A program made the translations under genes and the position numbers. This document shows, piece by piece, positions 33,255 through 46,300 of a stretch of DNA of 64,000 nt. Within the stretch, counting starts at the first letter, position 1. The number at the start of each line of letters is the position of its first letter. Source of the DNA: Halichondria panicea (lineage: Eukaryota > Porifera > Demospongiae > Suberitida > Halichondriidae); the NCBI RefSeq assembly GCF_963675165.1, contig NC_087389.1, positions 2,080,001 to 2,144,000 on the forward strand, written 5' to 3'. Under the pieces are notes generated by a model. That model searched no databases. It was not told the origin of the DNA and worked only from the letters and a program-made list of their open reading frames with translations.

Positions 33255-35561
33255 CTATAGTGAGATCTGTACAAGGGCTATGGCTACACCCAGAATGGTC
33301 GCTCCAATATGTATCGTATATATGCTAACAGCACCCCCTGGAGTGCCAACAATTTTTTTATAATCCTCAACACTCCACACAAAATCCCCGACCTTGTTAA
33401 TACCATCCGGTGCCGCAACGTGTGCACTCTCGTCGTACTCTCGAATGATGACACCCATCCCCTCGAGCTGATGAGACTCAATGTGGCAGTGCATGAACCA
33501 GTAGCCGGGATTGTCAGCTTGGAAGGCAATCACAACATAACCTCCAGCCGGGACGATCACAGTGTCCTTTTGGATTTTCATATTTATGTTAGTATTGCTA
33601 AAATCTGGTGGCTCTTTTGTAGAATTCCATCGTGGGTTACGGCACAATTCGTTATTGCAGACTACATCACAGTTGCTCTCCAAAAGCATACCAGTACTTT
33701 CATTGTATTTCCCATGTTCTACACTAAGTACATTGAATGAATGTCCATGAAGATGAACGGGATGTGAGAACTCTCTATTATTATTATTTTCATATCCCAC
33801 TGCACTTAGGACAAATATAATGGTTGGAATGTTTTCGCTATCAAACAACGAATTGCCAATTTCCACAACGTAAGTGCATTCACACTTGGTACTATCACTA
33901 TTTTGATCACATTTTCCACAACCTCTCTGTATGTTTTTATCATTTTCGTATGCGTCCACATACGTCTGGTACGGAGTTACTGGGAGTTTGAAATTTCGGC
34001 CATTAATTGCACTAGTGGTCCCACTTCCCTCAAAGCCAAAATTGAAAAATAAAGCAGAACTAGAATTAGCAATGCTCTGAATTTTGGAGGGAAAGAGAGC
34101 ACTTAGTTCATGGAGATGAATACAGTTCATGTCCGGAGCTTCTCCAAATGGGCAATTAACTACTTTGCATTTATTGCCTGGAGTGCATTGCCTTTTTGAA
34201 GTCGAAACACTGCCATACTCAGAAAGACCTTCAACATCAAGCACACCTAGTGCATTATAGTGAAGAATGGCTTCTGCAGCATTTTCAACACCAGTTTCCA
34301 ATGTTTCTGCTCTAATCCAGTAATTATTCGTAGATTGATCAGCAGTTACGATCACATCGTAGCGTTCTCCAGTGTGCACTATAACATAATCGACATCTTT
34401 TACAGGCTTAAAAAAGTGTCCATCTGAAGCTATTACAAGGAGTTTATGTCCATCGATAGAAAATTTGTATGCAAACAAGCTTTGGGCACCAATCAATCGA
34501 AAGCGGTATCTTTGATCTTTGACAACATTGAAAATACTAAGTTTACTAGGTGCGAAACTTGAGTCTACTTTGCGGTGTCTCCCTCTTCCATTTATCAACC
34601 CAGACCAATATGGTTGTGGGCCAACTTCAATATAATCAGAGCTTCTTGTACGAAGATACAGTGTATTAGCACTTGTGGGAATTTCCCCAACAGGTTTGTT
34701 GGGATAAGATCCGAGAGCAGAATGCAGTTGAACAAACAAATTAAGAGAAGATTCCCGTTGCCAGTCAAGAAAAGTCAAAGTGTGTTCTTTTGTCGAATCA
34801 GGGAGCGGCACACCTAATAGAGCTGAAACAAGCTTTCTTTTATCGACACTCTCCTGTACAATAAGTGCTCCAAACAAACCGTCAGTCCTCTGAGCACCAG
34901 CGTGCGAGTGGTACCAATGTGTCCCGGGAGGAGTGGCCTCAAAAATGTATGTAAACTTTGCACCGGGAACAATAGGAGGCTGCGAAATAAAGGCAACACC
35001 ATCCATCCAGGAAGATTTGTTTTGATGCATTCCGTGCCAATGGATAGTAATGCCTTCACTTCTTAAATTGTTGGTAACATTGACCATAACAAGTTGTCCT
35101 TCTGTAACTACGAGGTCTGGCCCCGGGATACGTCCGTTTACGGCAATGAAGAGACGATAGGTACTTCCATCCACAGTCATTGGCATACTACAACTTCGTA
35201 AGGGAAAATCAGACAAGGATAAATGATTATTAATAGAGCAGCGGTGCTGCGAACATTCTGGCAGAGAACGACCATTCATTTCACAATTAATTGATGGTGT
35301 GAATGCATTGTTATCCAAATAGTATGTATGTCCTGGTATGCCTCGAGTCACATCACCATTTTGGAGTTCATAACTGGTGAACGTTTGTAGTTCTTCAACA
35401 TCTAGTTCAAAGGAACACTCAGTGGCACTGGTGCTACATACACACTTCTCTTGTTGATGACCACATCGAACATTTTCAAGTAGACCTTGAGCAAATGTTG
35501 ATAGTAGAAACATAGCATAAATAGCAAAAAGGAGACGTCTGGACTCCATCCTATATTGCAT
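33255..35561 (-). CDS. Laccase-type multicopper oxidase, intronless
   Basis: Laccases oxidise phenols and similar substrates while reducing oxygen to water at a four-copper centre. One uninterrupted 768-codon frame has a signal peptide (YAMFLLSTFAQG), an N-terminal Cys-rich stretch, then three cupredoxin domains. All four copper signatures are present: ITIHWHGMHQ, GTHWYHSHAGAQR, HPVHLHGHSF and WFMHCHIESHQLEGMGV, with Met in the axial T1 position. A hydrophobic C-terminus (IYTIHIGATILGVAIALVQI) suggests a membrane or GPI anchor. It therefore looks active at the cell surface or outside it. The ORF has a nearby in-frame second ATG (MESRRLL) that the truncated copy at 41504 also uses, so the true start may be there. 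There are no introns. A cut duplicate of its 5' half lies at 40480-41504. Confidence 0.92.
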   Translation of the reverse strand: MQYRMESRRLLFAIYAMFLLSTFAQGLLENVRCGHQQEKCVCSTSATECSFELDVEELQTFTSYELQNGDVTRGIPGHTYYLDNNAFTPSINCEMNGRSLPECSQHRCSINNHLSLSDFPLRSCSMPMTVDGSTYRLFIAVNGRIPGPDLVVTEGQLVMVNVTNNLRSEGITIHWHGMHQNKSSWMDGVAFISQPPIVPGAKFTYIFEATPPGTHWYHSHAGAQRTDGLFGALIVQESVDKRKLVSALLGVPLPDSTKEHTLTFLDWQRESSLNLFVQLHSALGSYPNKPVGEIPTSANTLYLRTRSSDYIEVGPQPYWSGLINGRGRHRKVDSSFAPSKLSIFNVVKDQRYRFRLIGAQSLFAYKFSIDGHKLLVIASDGHFFKPVKDVDYVIVHTGERYDVIVTADQSTNNYWIRAETLETGVENAAEAILHYNALGVLDVEGLSEYGSVSTSKRQCTPGNKCKVVNCPFGEAPDMNCIHLHELSALFPSKIQSIANSSSALFFNFGFEGSGTTSAINGRNFKLPVTPYQTYVDAYENDKNIQRGCGKCDQNSDSTKCECTYVVEIGNSLFDSENIPTIIFVLSAVGYENNNNREFSHPVHLHGHSFNVLSVEHGKYNESTGMLLESNCDVVCNNELCRNPRWNSTKEPPDFSNTNINMKIQKDTVIVPAGGYVVIAFQADNPGYWFMHCHIESHQLEGMGVIIREYDESAHVAAPDGINKVGDFVWSVEDYKKIVGTPGGAVSIYTIHIGATILGVAIALVQISL

Positions 35562-36422
35562 GTATGTATGTATGTACTGTTTGTGAGCAGAGAATTAAAA
35601 AATTATTCATTATAATTATTGTTGTGGTTAAAATTAATGTTTTAAATTATATGCACGGCGACTCTTGAAATACGATGCAGTATAGCAGGAAATGTTCGCT
35701 GTTGTAACATTCGCATTTCAATTTCAATGCCAAAAACCACCAACAAGCTTTGTAGACTATATAATTATTATGTGCAAACGTAAAAATATTGGTGCATGCA
35801 TTGGAGTTTCTCCTTTTCGCGTTCAGAACTGCATGCTCTACCACCTACACTAACACAACATGGCGACCCAACCATGCAGGCCATTCACATTTTGAGGTTA
35901 GATCTATAATCACAGTTTTTGATACAATGCAGCGATAATAATTAAGTAACTTACATCAAACAGCAATATACACATGTAATTACCCCATGCAGCTTGCAGT
36001 TTATGTTGCAAACAACAATGAAAAGACTACTATAGTCTACAGTATAGATATAATTATTGTACTCACCTTATTTATAGATACCAAAAATGTATCAATATTC
36101 TGCATAGATTCTACTTTATATACTGTATAGTGCTGGATCACATGATCTCCAGCCAATCAGCTTATCTAGAAGTAGCCAGGTGACCATGCTTTAAATACTT
36201 AATCCACCACACTCAAAGTGCTTTAAGTTGCTGGGATGAGGCTACTTTATACCTCACACTGCCAGGAGTGCATGAATTCATGAACTTCTGATCACACTTA
36301 TAGCTAGCAGTAAGTGTTTTTAATGTGTACATGAGGATGATGCTACTGCTCTCGTTGAGTAACGGCACAAGCGTAGTGAGTGCATTACGTAACCATGAGC
36401 ATTATTGCATCATCCAAGTGCA

Positions 36423-36594
36423 CCAGCATTAAAACATGTTGGCTAGCTACAAGCTGTTATCGCACAACTATTCTTCATCATAATTATTTTAAGTCATCCA
36501 TCTCAAAAGCCGGTGCATGAAGCTATAGGTAGCTTGAATAGGGTCTTCAGCTTCGTGATCAGCACTTAGCTAGCCAACGTTTTTTTTAATGCTG
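36423..36594. repeat. Small inverted-repeat element
   Basis: CCAGCATTAAAACATGTTGGCTAGCT on the left pairs with AGCTAGCCAACGTTTTTTTTAATGCTG on the right, about 27-bp imperfect arms around a 120-base centre. Confidence 0.65.
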
Positions 36595-38716
36595 AGTTGA
36601 TGGATGTCATTGGCTGTAGGTTACATGATCAGCAATAAGTTAGAACACACCTACAATAGTGTTTTAATCTGTGTGGAGGAAGGACTCGATGTTAAATAAC
36701 GTGATGCTTTTTTACCAATTGAGGCATTGAATGAATATATCCATGCAGGTACAAAACTGGTTTAACAGGTCAAGCTGTCCAAATTGCAGGTTACATGCAC
36801 GTACACGAAGCTGGAGATTATACATGACATCACTAAAATTCTTTGGAACACACCTAGCCAAAATCATGTGTTTTGATGCTATATAGTGCACTCGGATGGA
36901 CTCTCGGTTACTATAAGCACTCGGCGCATTGAGTCCATCCTCGATTGGCACACAGATTATAAATTAAAACTTGGCGAGGTGTGCTCTAAATAATCATTGC
37001 ATGGAATCAATGCACCCACCATAGATATATATAGGCCCATAAAATTTCCAAGCAGACATCTATAGCTGAAATGCATGCATTCTTTATAATATGTAATAAC
37101 CATGCCTGGCTGTCTCAATTATATTCATGAGGTCAAATTTTTGGGGGTCATGCATGCAAAACTTTTGTAGTTGATATAATAATAATATAGCCAGTTTGTG
37201 GATATTATTTTGTGGTTGCTGCGGCAAAGGTATATAGTCAAGGTCGTCTCATTTGTGGGTAAAATATTCGTGCTCAGAAATTCTACATGAAATGTTTGCC
37301 CCCTATAAATTACCCATGAAACTGTACACGATGAATAAGTAAGGTATAGCGAATATATATAGGGGACCTGTTACCAAAAGCTGCTGTGAAAGCCAAGACA
37401 AGCTTTGCCAATTAGCATGCTTCAGCCAATGTCCTCTACTCTTTCCCCTTCCCTTCCTTTCCCATATTACTCCTATAGGCCTATATATACTGCATGTCTT
37501 CCTCTTTCTTTACACATTTTCCCCCACTAACCCCACACTCTACTCTTTCCCCTACTTTTGGGGGTTTCCAAATTAGGAAAGAGACAATCTAGAGCCTCGA
37601 AGACTACATTGAAAGTGAAAAATTTACAATGTCTCAACATGGCCAAACGCACATGCATATACCCTATGGTTGCAATAATAAACTGATAGTAATGGAGTAC
37701 CGATAAAAGAATTATTACTTATAGGTAAATTAATTAAGTTTGGGAATAGATAGAGTATCAAGTTAATAGACAATTAAGTTTCAGAGGAAATTCTGAAGCA
37801 AATGGTATTATATATATTTGGGAGAGCCTTTACAATTATACAAGCTAGAACATGCATTAGATTTAGGATGTTCACTTATGAGGTTTGTACATAATTATAA
37901 TTGTATAGAATGTATGAACCAAAATTACACCCACTAATAATTATAAGTACACAAAAGGGTGCTTTCCCAGGGAATTTTACAAGACAAAAATGGTGCTTTC
38001 CCAGGGAAGTTCCAAGCAGGAGTGCTACTAAGTGCCTGCACTTAGAACACCACAAATGTAATTATAACAGATGTTTAGACTTAATTATTACTGGTCTCAT
38101 TGGCCATGCATGTACAGTTTTGCCTCCTTGGAAACCTTTCATTCCACAAAGAAATGGCACTTTTTCTTTTTCATTAAATTTCTGGCAGCGCTTTTGCCCT
38201 TTCCCTGAATAGTTTTCTGGCTGAAGGCTTAATTACTGAGGATCCAATTAAGGAAATTCAACACTGTCAGCATGCTGGTATTATAATTGGATAGATCCCT
38301 GCTGAGTGCTGACTCTGTTCTGAGATTTTTCCGATGTGGTTTTCCGATGTGGTTTTCCTTTGATGCTCATGAATACAGGATATACACATTATGGTAAATG
38401 TCGTGTATATATATATATAGCAGGTAATTTTCATTGTAATGTTTTCATTGTTATGTAGCCCATAAAATAACCAATACCAACCCATCTTGTTCACGTACTC
38501 TTTGTGTTTGAGCGGCGGCTCATCCAACCCTAGCTACTAACCCTAATTTTTCAAAAAAAATGGTTTTCGCACTTGTACACTTTACTTATATAGTTAGCCA
38601 TGGAGATCTTGAGAATTTGAGTCCAGAATAAGCCTGGACTAAGCAAATGACCCAAAGTCATATCACCTTGTAAAATAGTGTACTACCTCACAGTTGCCAT
38701 GCAGTATTAACACTGA

Positions 38717-39110
38717 TAAGAGAAGAGTGTCGAACTACTGATACCTCTTCACAAAAACTGTGCACAAAGTAACATGACTCTCATGTGATGAGTATTGTAG
38801 TAATCTTCAAGTAAATGTTAACCGTGACAATTTTAGGGGTGTGGTAATTGAATAAAAACAGTTTGCGTTCAACGTTCAGAGCTGCTCACTGCACACTAGC
38901 TGATAGGAGACGATCTCTTCACAGAAATCATCTAAATAGAGACAATAGTCGGGTTGATCCTCTTCACTTGCACTGTTTACTCACTGTTAACAAATTCTGT
39001 GCGTTGCGCAAACATTGAGAGTTGCTCACGTGCAATTGACAGGATGCCACGTTACTTATTGCGTAGTTGTTGTGTAGAGGTATCGGTAGTTCGACACTCT
39101 TCTCCTCTTA
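38717..39110. repeat. MITE with long terminal inverted repeats (394 bp)
   Basis: The left end TAAGAGAAGAGTGTCGAACT ACTGATACCTCTTCACA is mirrored on the right as TGTGTAGAGGTATCGGTAGT TCGACACTCTTCTCCTCTTA. Arms are about 40 bp with few mismatches. The centre is non-coding. Confidence 0.75.
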
Positions 39111-39224
39111 TAATTATATTCTGGATAATAGTATAGCAATCGTCATCATTACAAACATGAAAATCATTGGTAAATACAGTACTAAGTATAGCCGTCAATC
39201 ATGATTGTGCTGTTGACACACACA

Positions 39225-39905
39225 CCTTGTTGTTTCCCCGTGAGAGAAAGTGGATGTCCCCGCGGTGATGGACCCAGCTGGCATTCCACACCATGCACAT
39301 GCATCGCTGAATGTGTTCAACACCTATAGGAGGGATAGCAATACAGTGTGATTGTATACAAATTTAATTATAGGAAACAAGTTCTGCCAAACTTTAAGAA
39401 CTGTTAAGGAATTTAATATAATTATAGCACAAGCATATACACGATGGTCACAATATCTCACACTTTCATTCTAACAACACACAATATCCTTATATACGTG
39501 TGAGCAATGGGCCACTCTACTACAAGGCAGCCCTACACTGGGACACCAGGCCACGTCCCTCACCCAGTCATGGTGAGCCTCCAGTTTCTCACTAAACACG
39601 GGCCATGCATCATTCTCATAATGCCTATATAATTACGTGAACAGTGTAGGGGTTGGTAGAATGTATAAATCTATTGATGTGTGAGATCGAGAGTCCCCAT
39701 GTCAATACAACTCCTTTGATAAAGTAATGAACGAAAGTTAGCTATAGGAAATATAAAGTGACTCAACCCGTACTATATCTTGTATAATTATATAGGTATG
39801 CTTCTAGTTCCTCACCTCTAGGTTGTCTTCTCCCCTGTGACCATGCACTCTTCATGCACACCTTCACAGAACTATAGACCTACCCTGCAACAAATAGATC
39901 TATCA
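39225..39905 (-). pseudogene. Truncated SEC13 copy (3' exons only)
   Basis: Three blocks match SEC13 exons and their flanking introns in the same order and strand. 39230-39345 matches the exon at 43604-43690 and its intron; 39470-39625 matches the exon at about 44795-44910; 39825-39905 matches the exon at about 46605-46675 plus intron bases. Reading frames are decayed by small indels. Homology stops after the last block, so the copy never contained the 5' half of SEC13. It pairs with the truncated laccase next to it. Confidence 0.8.
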
Positions 39906-40131
39906 ACACTCAGCACACGAAAAAAACAAAAAAACAGTCATGCATGCTGGCAACAATATTAAAGCAAGGTAGATTCTAATATAATATATGCACATCACTG
40001 ATGTAACCAAATTATAACCATGCACACTACACATGATGTGTGGAACCATTCTCTAGTATCTATGCATGGTGGAACTAGAATGAAATACAGAGATACATTT
40101 CAACTAATGATATACATTTCAATGCACAAGG

Positions 40132-40341
40132 TACCGTATAGCGGGTAATTTTCGGGGGACAAAATATTCGTGGTTCAGCAATATTGAGACATTTCGTGGG
40201 TAATATTTTCGTGGTTGGAGCTTGCACTGCAGGTAAAGGTAGGCAAGGTCGCTTCATTCGTGGGTAAAATATTCGTGGTTAGACCTCCAACCACGAAAAC
40301 CAAAAATATTTTGCCCCACGAAAATTACACGCTATACGGTA
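40132..40341. repeat. MITE of the TACCGTATA family
   Basis: The best-preserved copy in the window: TACCGTATAGCGGGTAATTT at the left and CCACGAAAATTACACGCTATACGGTA at the right, with repeated 'TCGTGGGTAAAATATTCGTGG' units inside. It sits in the 575 bp between the truncated SEC13 and laccase copies, beside the duplication junction. Confidence 0.85.
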
Positions 40342-40479
40342 TACACATGTACATGCAAAGGTTTAAAGTTCAACAAAATTATGTCAAATTTGAAATGAGG
40401 GGTTGACTTTTTATGCTTGTGATCAGTATAGAGACAAATTGATAATAAAAGACATGCACTGCATGCAGGAAAAGATCAC

Positions 40480-41504
40480 CATTCATTGCAGGTCGTAGAA
40501 TTAATATTTCCCTCACATGAGTCTACATTGCAGTGTCTCCCTCTTCCATTTATCAACCCAGACCAATACAGCTGTGGGTGGCCAACTTCATTACCATCTG
40601 AGCTTCTTGTACGATTATACGATTCATTGCTGCGTGTGGGAATATCGCCAACTGGTTTGTTTGGATAAAATCCAAGAGTGGAATGGAGTTGAACAAACAA
40701 GATTCCCGTTGCCAGTCAAAGTGTGTTCTTTTGTCAAAATCAGGGAGCGGCAGGCCTAATAGGGCTGAAACAAGCTCTCTTGTATCGACACTCTCCAGTA
40801 CAATAAGTACTCCAAACAAACTGTCAGTCCTCTGAGGACCAGCATGTGAGTGGTACCAATGTGTCCCAGCTGGAGTGGCCTCATGCAAATATGTATGTAA
40901 ACTCTACTGCACCGGGGACAATAGGAGGCTAGGTAACACCATCCATCCTGGGAGATTTTCTTTGATGTATTCCATGCCAATGGATTGTAATTCCTTCACT
41001 TGTCAATTTGTTGGTAACCTTGACAACAACAATTTGTCCCTCTGTAACTACGAGGTCTGGTCCCGGGATACGTCTGTTTAGAGCAATGAAGAGACGGTAT
41101 AGGTACTGCCATCCACAGTCATTGGGAGGCTGCAGCTGGGTAGTTCTTGAGAAGTATATAGGTATAGAAGGATTAAAACGATATCCGCGAGCAGTTTCCA
41201 CATTCAGGGACTTTAGCAGTATAGGGCAGTTAATCGAAGGAGTGAGCTCATTCCCTTCCCAGTAGTAGGTATCTCCTGGTGTGCCCCGAGTCACAATCTC
41301 TCCCTGTGCCGGTGTCAAGCGTGTAACTGGTGAACATTTGCAATTCTTCAACATGTAACACTCAGTGGCACTGCTACTGTAGACACACTTCTCTCTTGCT
41401 GATCTGCACATGCAAGTGACATAATGACGATCGGGTTGACCTTGAACAAAACTTGATAGCATAAACAGAGTACAAACAGCAAAAAGAAAGTGTTTAGACT
41501 CCAT
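40480..41504 (-). pseudogene. Truncated, decayed laccase copy (5' half only)
   Basis: The frame starting at 41504 (MESKHFLFAVCTLFMLSS) matches the intact laccase from its second Met through IHWHGIHQ. The reading then shifts to other frames, which show THWYHSHAGPQRTDSLFG and INGRGRHCNVDS. Homology ends near the laccase position equivalent to 34,550, so the second half with the last two copper sites is absent. Several small indels break the frame. The 5' flank TGTATGTATGTACTG is shared with the intact gene, as expected for a DNA-level duplicate rather than a retrocopy. Confidence 0.85.
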
Positions 41505-41944
41505 CCTGTGTATGTATGTACTGTGACGAGCAAGAAAACAATTTCTGTTTTATACCCTGTAATTTCCAGGAATTCTAAAGCTATATCGGATGGAAAGATC
41601 AGTCGTGAATAATTAGAATTATTATTACCATAGATACCAACATGAACCTATTGACCTCTATAAAAGACACCTTTATTGGAACTGCTTTAACTAAATTATG
41701 AAACAAATCGATATATGACGTTACAGTTCTGGAGCAAAAAGGTACTGCGTAAACAACAGAATCATACGCGCCACTTACACCCACAATATATACTCCTGTT
41801 ATAATTAGTCATGAGTCACTAAATTGTCTCACTTTTTAAATGGAAATCATAACAGGAGCCAATAGACAATGCTATTGACTCATACAGGAGCCAATAAAGA
41901 CAATGCTATACAGCATTCCCATCCCCTTAGAAACAGCTAACAAA

Positions 41945-42285
41945 CTTTTGCTGTAAAGGGGTGGGTTTATTTTCACTTTCTCCTTTATGTATAATTTTGT
42001 TACCATCTTACTCAGTAATTGCATTTCTTGGAAGCCAGGCTCCATTATTAATTTGTTATACACTTTGGGGGATAAAATAGCATGCATATAGGTACGTAGC
42101 TGCTATCAGCTGCTTATAATATTTTTTATATACATCATAAATTTCACAATAACCCCTCACCCCCCCCCACTGTACAAGGCCAAAAAAATTAATAATGGAG
42201 CCTGGCTTCCAATTACTGAGTAAGATGGTAACAAAATTATACATAAAGGAGAAAGTGAAAAAAGCCCACCCCTTTACAGCAAAAG
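41945..42285. repeat. Near-perfect foldback, arms of about 115 bp
   Basis: The left arm (CTTTTGCTGTAAAGGGGTGG ... GGAAGCCAGGCTCCATTATTAATT) is repeated in reverse complement with only a handful of differences, ending CACCCCTTTACAGCAAAAG. A partial further copy of the same arm (CCCCTTTACTGAGTAAGATCG) follows at about 42323-42385. High arm identity implies a recent event or gene-conversion between the arms. Confidence 0.85.
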
Positions 42286-42636
42286 GCTAATAACAAGTGA
42301 TGGTTCCAATAAAAGCAAACCACCCCTTTACTGAGTAAGATCGTAACAATAATAATTGACTACATAAAACGAGAAAGCGAAAGTTGAATGCACTTCACAC
42401 TACATACATGTACATGTACCGTACCATCTGATGATAATAATGATATCGGTGTAGGCGCCAAAGCTTTATGGCAATTGTAATAAATAAATTGTGGCAAATG
42501 TCACTTTTTTACCTGATATTTGTATGTACTTGTGTGTGAAAACCACACATCATTTTTACAGTGTATTAATTATTAATGGTTGCAAGCTCATAATTATGGT
42601 GCAGCTTTGCAGCTGTTTTCTTACTCTTGCAGGCAC

Positions 42637-42845
42637 TACCATATAGCGGGTAATTTTCGTGAAGTAAAATATTCGTTATTTTCGTGGGCAAGCTGACCTC
42701 CACGAAAATTTAACGTAGGCATGGCTTACCGGAACGTAGGAATGCAGTGCAGGCAACGAGACTAAACGAAATTTTTACTCACGAAAACCACCGTTTCTCG
42801 AGTTGAACGAATTTTTTACCCCACGAAAATAGCAAGCGTTATAGT
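42637..42845. repeat. MITE of the TACCGTATA family
   Basis: TACCATATAGCGGGTAATTT at the left and CCACGAAAATAGCAAGCGTTATAGT at the right, more diverged than the copy at 40132. Confidence 0.7.
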
Positions 42846-43369
42846 GCAGAGCTAACTACTAAGTAGAATACCTAAGTTAGATTTTAAAGAGTCGCAACGG
42901 CTTTCAAAGTAAGCAAACTTAGCCATAACTCGAGAACGAAGCATCAATCCAATAAAACATTGAAAACATGACTAAAAGCCTACAGAAACTTATTTTATCA
43001 TCGGGCAGCTGTAGCAGTCTACACAGACACACAAACACACTACCGTACACCTCACTCCGCATGCGCAACCGAGGCATAACAATGGTGAAGGTAATCGGCT
43101 GAACAGCAAAAATATCTACTGTACACTGCAGTAACCTCTCAGGTATACACTTTGTACGATTGCAAATTGGCCAGAGTTATAATCCACTTTAAAGATAAAC
43201 ACGGGTCACACAAAAAGTAACTTATTTTGACAGGAGGAAATTGGAATAAATTCTGAAGAGATGTACATGTACCAGTGATATAATTAATAAGCACAAACGT
43301 ACAACAGTAACTGCAATTGATTCCATAATAAACGAGTAACATAAGAATGTCCCTATAGTGAATAATTTA

Positions 43370-46300
43370 TCATTGTGTTTGTTGTTGCACCTGCTGTCCT
43401 TTGTCTACCTCGCTCACACACACCCACTGACCCTCAGGCGTCTCCTTCCACAGGGTCACCTGCACACGGGGAAGAGCAATAAGTGGCAGTAATGATAGAA
43501 TTGTACACTAGAGTTAGTAGCCATCCTAGTATGTGCCATAACTAGTATGCCGAAAATTTTCACTTCACTTCATTCCATATATGAAAACTGTAAGCACACC
43601 CACCTTGTTGTCTCCGCCCGAGATGGCGAGGATGTCTCCGGTGATGGACCAGCTGGCATGCCACACTACATCATTGAATGTGTTTAACACCTACAGGAGG
43701 GATAGCGATACGGTGTGATTGCATATACACAGACAACACAGACTCAGCATTACTACTGCACATGTAGGAAACAAGTTTTCTGCCATACTAATACAACTAG
43801 CAGTAAATGAGACAGACTATGAAGCACAAGCATACATGGGACTAAACATCAGAACATAATTATCGTATAGCGGGTACGTTTCGAGGGTATAAATGTTCGT
43901 GGTTTTCGCTGATCAAACGTCTACCCCGAACATTTACCACGAATTTACTATCGCATGCATGCATGCTGCAGAAAGGCTGCTATTCTGGAAAATTAAATCC
44001 GCGAAAACCTTTCTAATGGTCATTCCGCGAAAGTTTATACACTCGAAATATACCTGCTATACGATACACAATCCAATGTAACATGCCATGTGAAGTACAA
44101 GCTAAAAATAATCATACACTAACAATGATTGTGTTTAAGCATGTAGTCACAATACCAACCAATTAGTCACATACATGTACTCGGTGTGCGCATGCGCAGC
44201 AAGGTATACGGTACTGTGTTTGTGTATGTGACTGCTCAAGAGTCAAATAAATAATGTATAAATTGCAAGTAAGAGCTTCTATATAAGCACTGGAATTCCA
44301 TTTGTGGATTTGCAAAATATTGCTTCATTCTCAAGTTACCCCTAGTTTTGCTCACTTGCTATTCTACTTAGCAGTTAGCTCTGCATTAAAACGCTAGGTA
44401 GTGATAGCTGCAAGAAGGAGAAAAAGAGCAGCAAAACTGTGTTGTTTCATGAGTAGCAGCCATTAATTAAGTATGGACTAAGAAACATTTTAGCAACTAT
44501 CATGGTTGATCATTTCCCATATGCAGCAAATGTAAACAATTTTGTACATCATCACAACTGTATGTATTTAATAGCTAGTAAGCTTCATGTAGCTTTGATG
44601 CATCAATCGAGGCAAAGTGGGTGCTTTTTATGTAGTATATTGGATGTACAACGTTATTTATCACAAAAATGCACTCACGGCTGAAGCCCATGAATCTCCT
44701 GAATTCTCATCTTTGGTCCAGATGATAACCTTACAGTCCTGCAGATGGTCACAATATAACAATTTTCATTTCCACACTACACAACATCTTACCTGTGAGC
44801 AACTGGCCACTCTACTACGAGGCAGCCCTACACTGGGACACCAGGCCACGTCCCTCACCCAGTCAGTGTGAGCCTCCAGTTTCTCACTAACCCACGCCTC
44901 GTTCTCCTCCCTAGGTGGAGAGTGAAGGGGATGGTAGAATATAAGTACCAGTTGTGTAGAGACGTTCCACAGCTACATGTACTAACTTTAGAGGTTGTGC
45001 TAGAAAACAAGCAACCACTATTATGTATCAGGAAGTAAGGTATTTGTTACCCAAGGCGCATGGGTGCCCACGGGTATAGTAGTACGTTGGTTTGTTTGTG
45101 TGTAACTACTCATCTGGATGCCATAGCGTTGCGTTTACAGGATGGATAGCCTCTACATAAGTTAGTTTTAAAAGTGGCAGATTTTGATTCGTTGTCAAAT
45201 AAAAGCTACTTACACGTTGGCTGCATGGCTAGCTAGATACCAGAGGAGGCTGGAATGAACCACCTGGCTAGCTACATGTACATGCGTCCTTTATTCGAGG
45301 TACGTATTTTATAGCTGCAGTGATCCCGTACCAGGAACAAAGGAACAGGGTCACTAAAGTAGAGAGCTAGAATTATGATTGTTGTTGCATCTTTCCTCAT
45401 TCTAGTTTCTTTGCTGACTTTGCTGTGATCCTATTTGGCTCCAGAGCCCTCAGCAGAAATGTTCGTGGGTTCTAATATTCGCGTTTCAATGCCAAAAAAC
45501 CACACCCACTTTGCATGTTACTAGCCTCGGTCCCAGGCCGATTTTTTTTAATAGAACGAAGGTGAAAAATACGGCCTGGTATTGATTGTATCTGGGCGTG
45601 GCAGGAACCAGAAACAAAAGCAGAGATTCTTCACATTTTGTTTCCTGCTTTTTTTCTGTAATACTAAAGGTGTACGTAGAGGCATTTACTCCCGTAAAAG
45701 TTACAGTAATGTAGCTCCGTGTCATGTTCTCATTTATAGCTAGCTAGCTATGGCATGCAACGCGTTGTCTTGTTTGAAGCAAGATGGCCTCACTCTCATG
45801 GCAGAACAAGCCCAGGCTCTCAAGCTCCTGTTTGAGGGAAGGGACGTGTTTATCTGGTTCCCAACGGGGTATGGCAAGTCTCTCTGCTATATCAGTTGCT
45901 ACCCTTTTTAATGGACTACAAGCTAGGTAGGACCAAGGCTCCTCCTGTTGACAAAAGTGTTGTTCTTGTTAATTGTCTCTCCCCTTGTATCTCTCATCAT
46001 GAGACTCATGATTGACCAGGTCAGGAGTCTAAACGTGTTTCTGCTGCCATCCTCAGTAGCAATAAAGGAATCGACAAAGATTTGGTAGCCACTGCCAAAG
46101 AAGTGTCTTCTGGGAAGTATTTCCTGCTGTATACTGCCCCAGAGGCTGTTGTTGAAGACCACCACTGTTGGAGGATTCATTTTTTGTTGTACCACAGAGT
46201 CAATTTGTTTTATGTATTAAAAAACCACGCCCAGATCACGCCCAAATACAATCAATACCAGGCCTAGTAGGCAACCTAGCGTTCAATTGGAGACGAATCG

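Larger units (their letters stand above)
35562..39224. other. Long intergenic region with MITEs, no gene supported
   Basis: No conserved coding frame was found in 3.7 kb. It includes inverted-repeat elements at 36423-36594 and 38717-39110 (listed) and a near-duplicate string GGTGCTTTCCCAGGGAA at about 37960 and 37992. A TATA-rich tract lies at 38405-38420. Laccase upstream sequence is at the left; the right edge is the start of the duplicated SEC13 fragment. Confidence 0.55.
41505..43369. other. Intergenic region with foldback and MITE
   Basis: No gene is supported. The main content is a near-perfect foldback at 41945-42285 and a TACCGTATA-family MITE at 42637-42845; the rest is AT-rich. Confidence 0.55.

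Noticed and set aside
39225-41504. Reciprocal loss of two full gene copies after duplication
   Set aside because: Homology of each truncated copy ends abruptly at one point, which fits duplication breakpoints inside the genes better than later decay of full copies.
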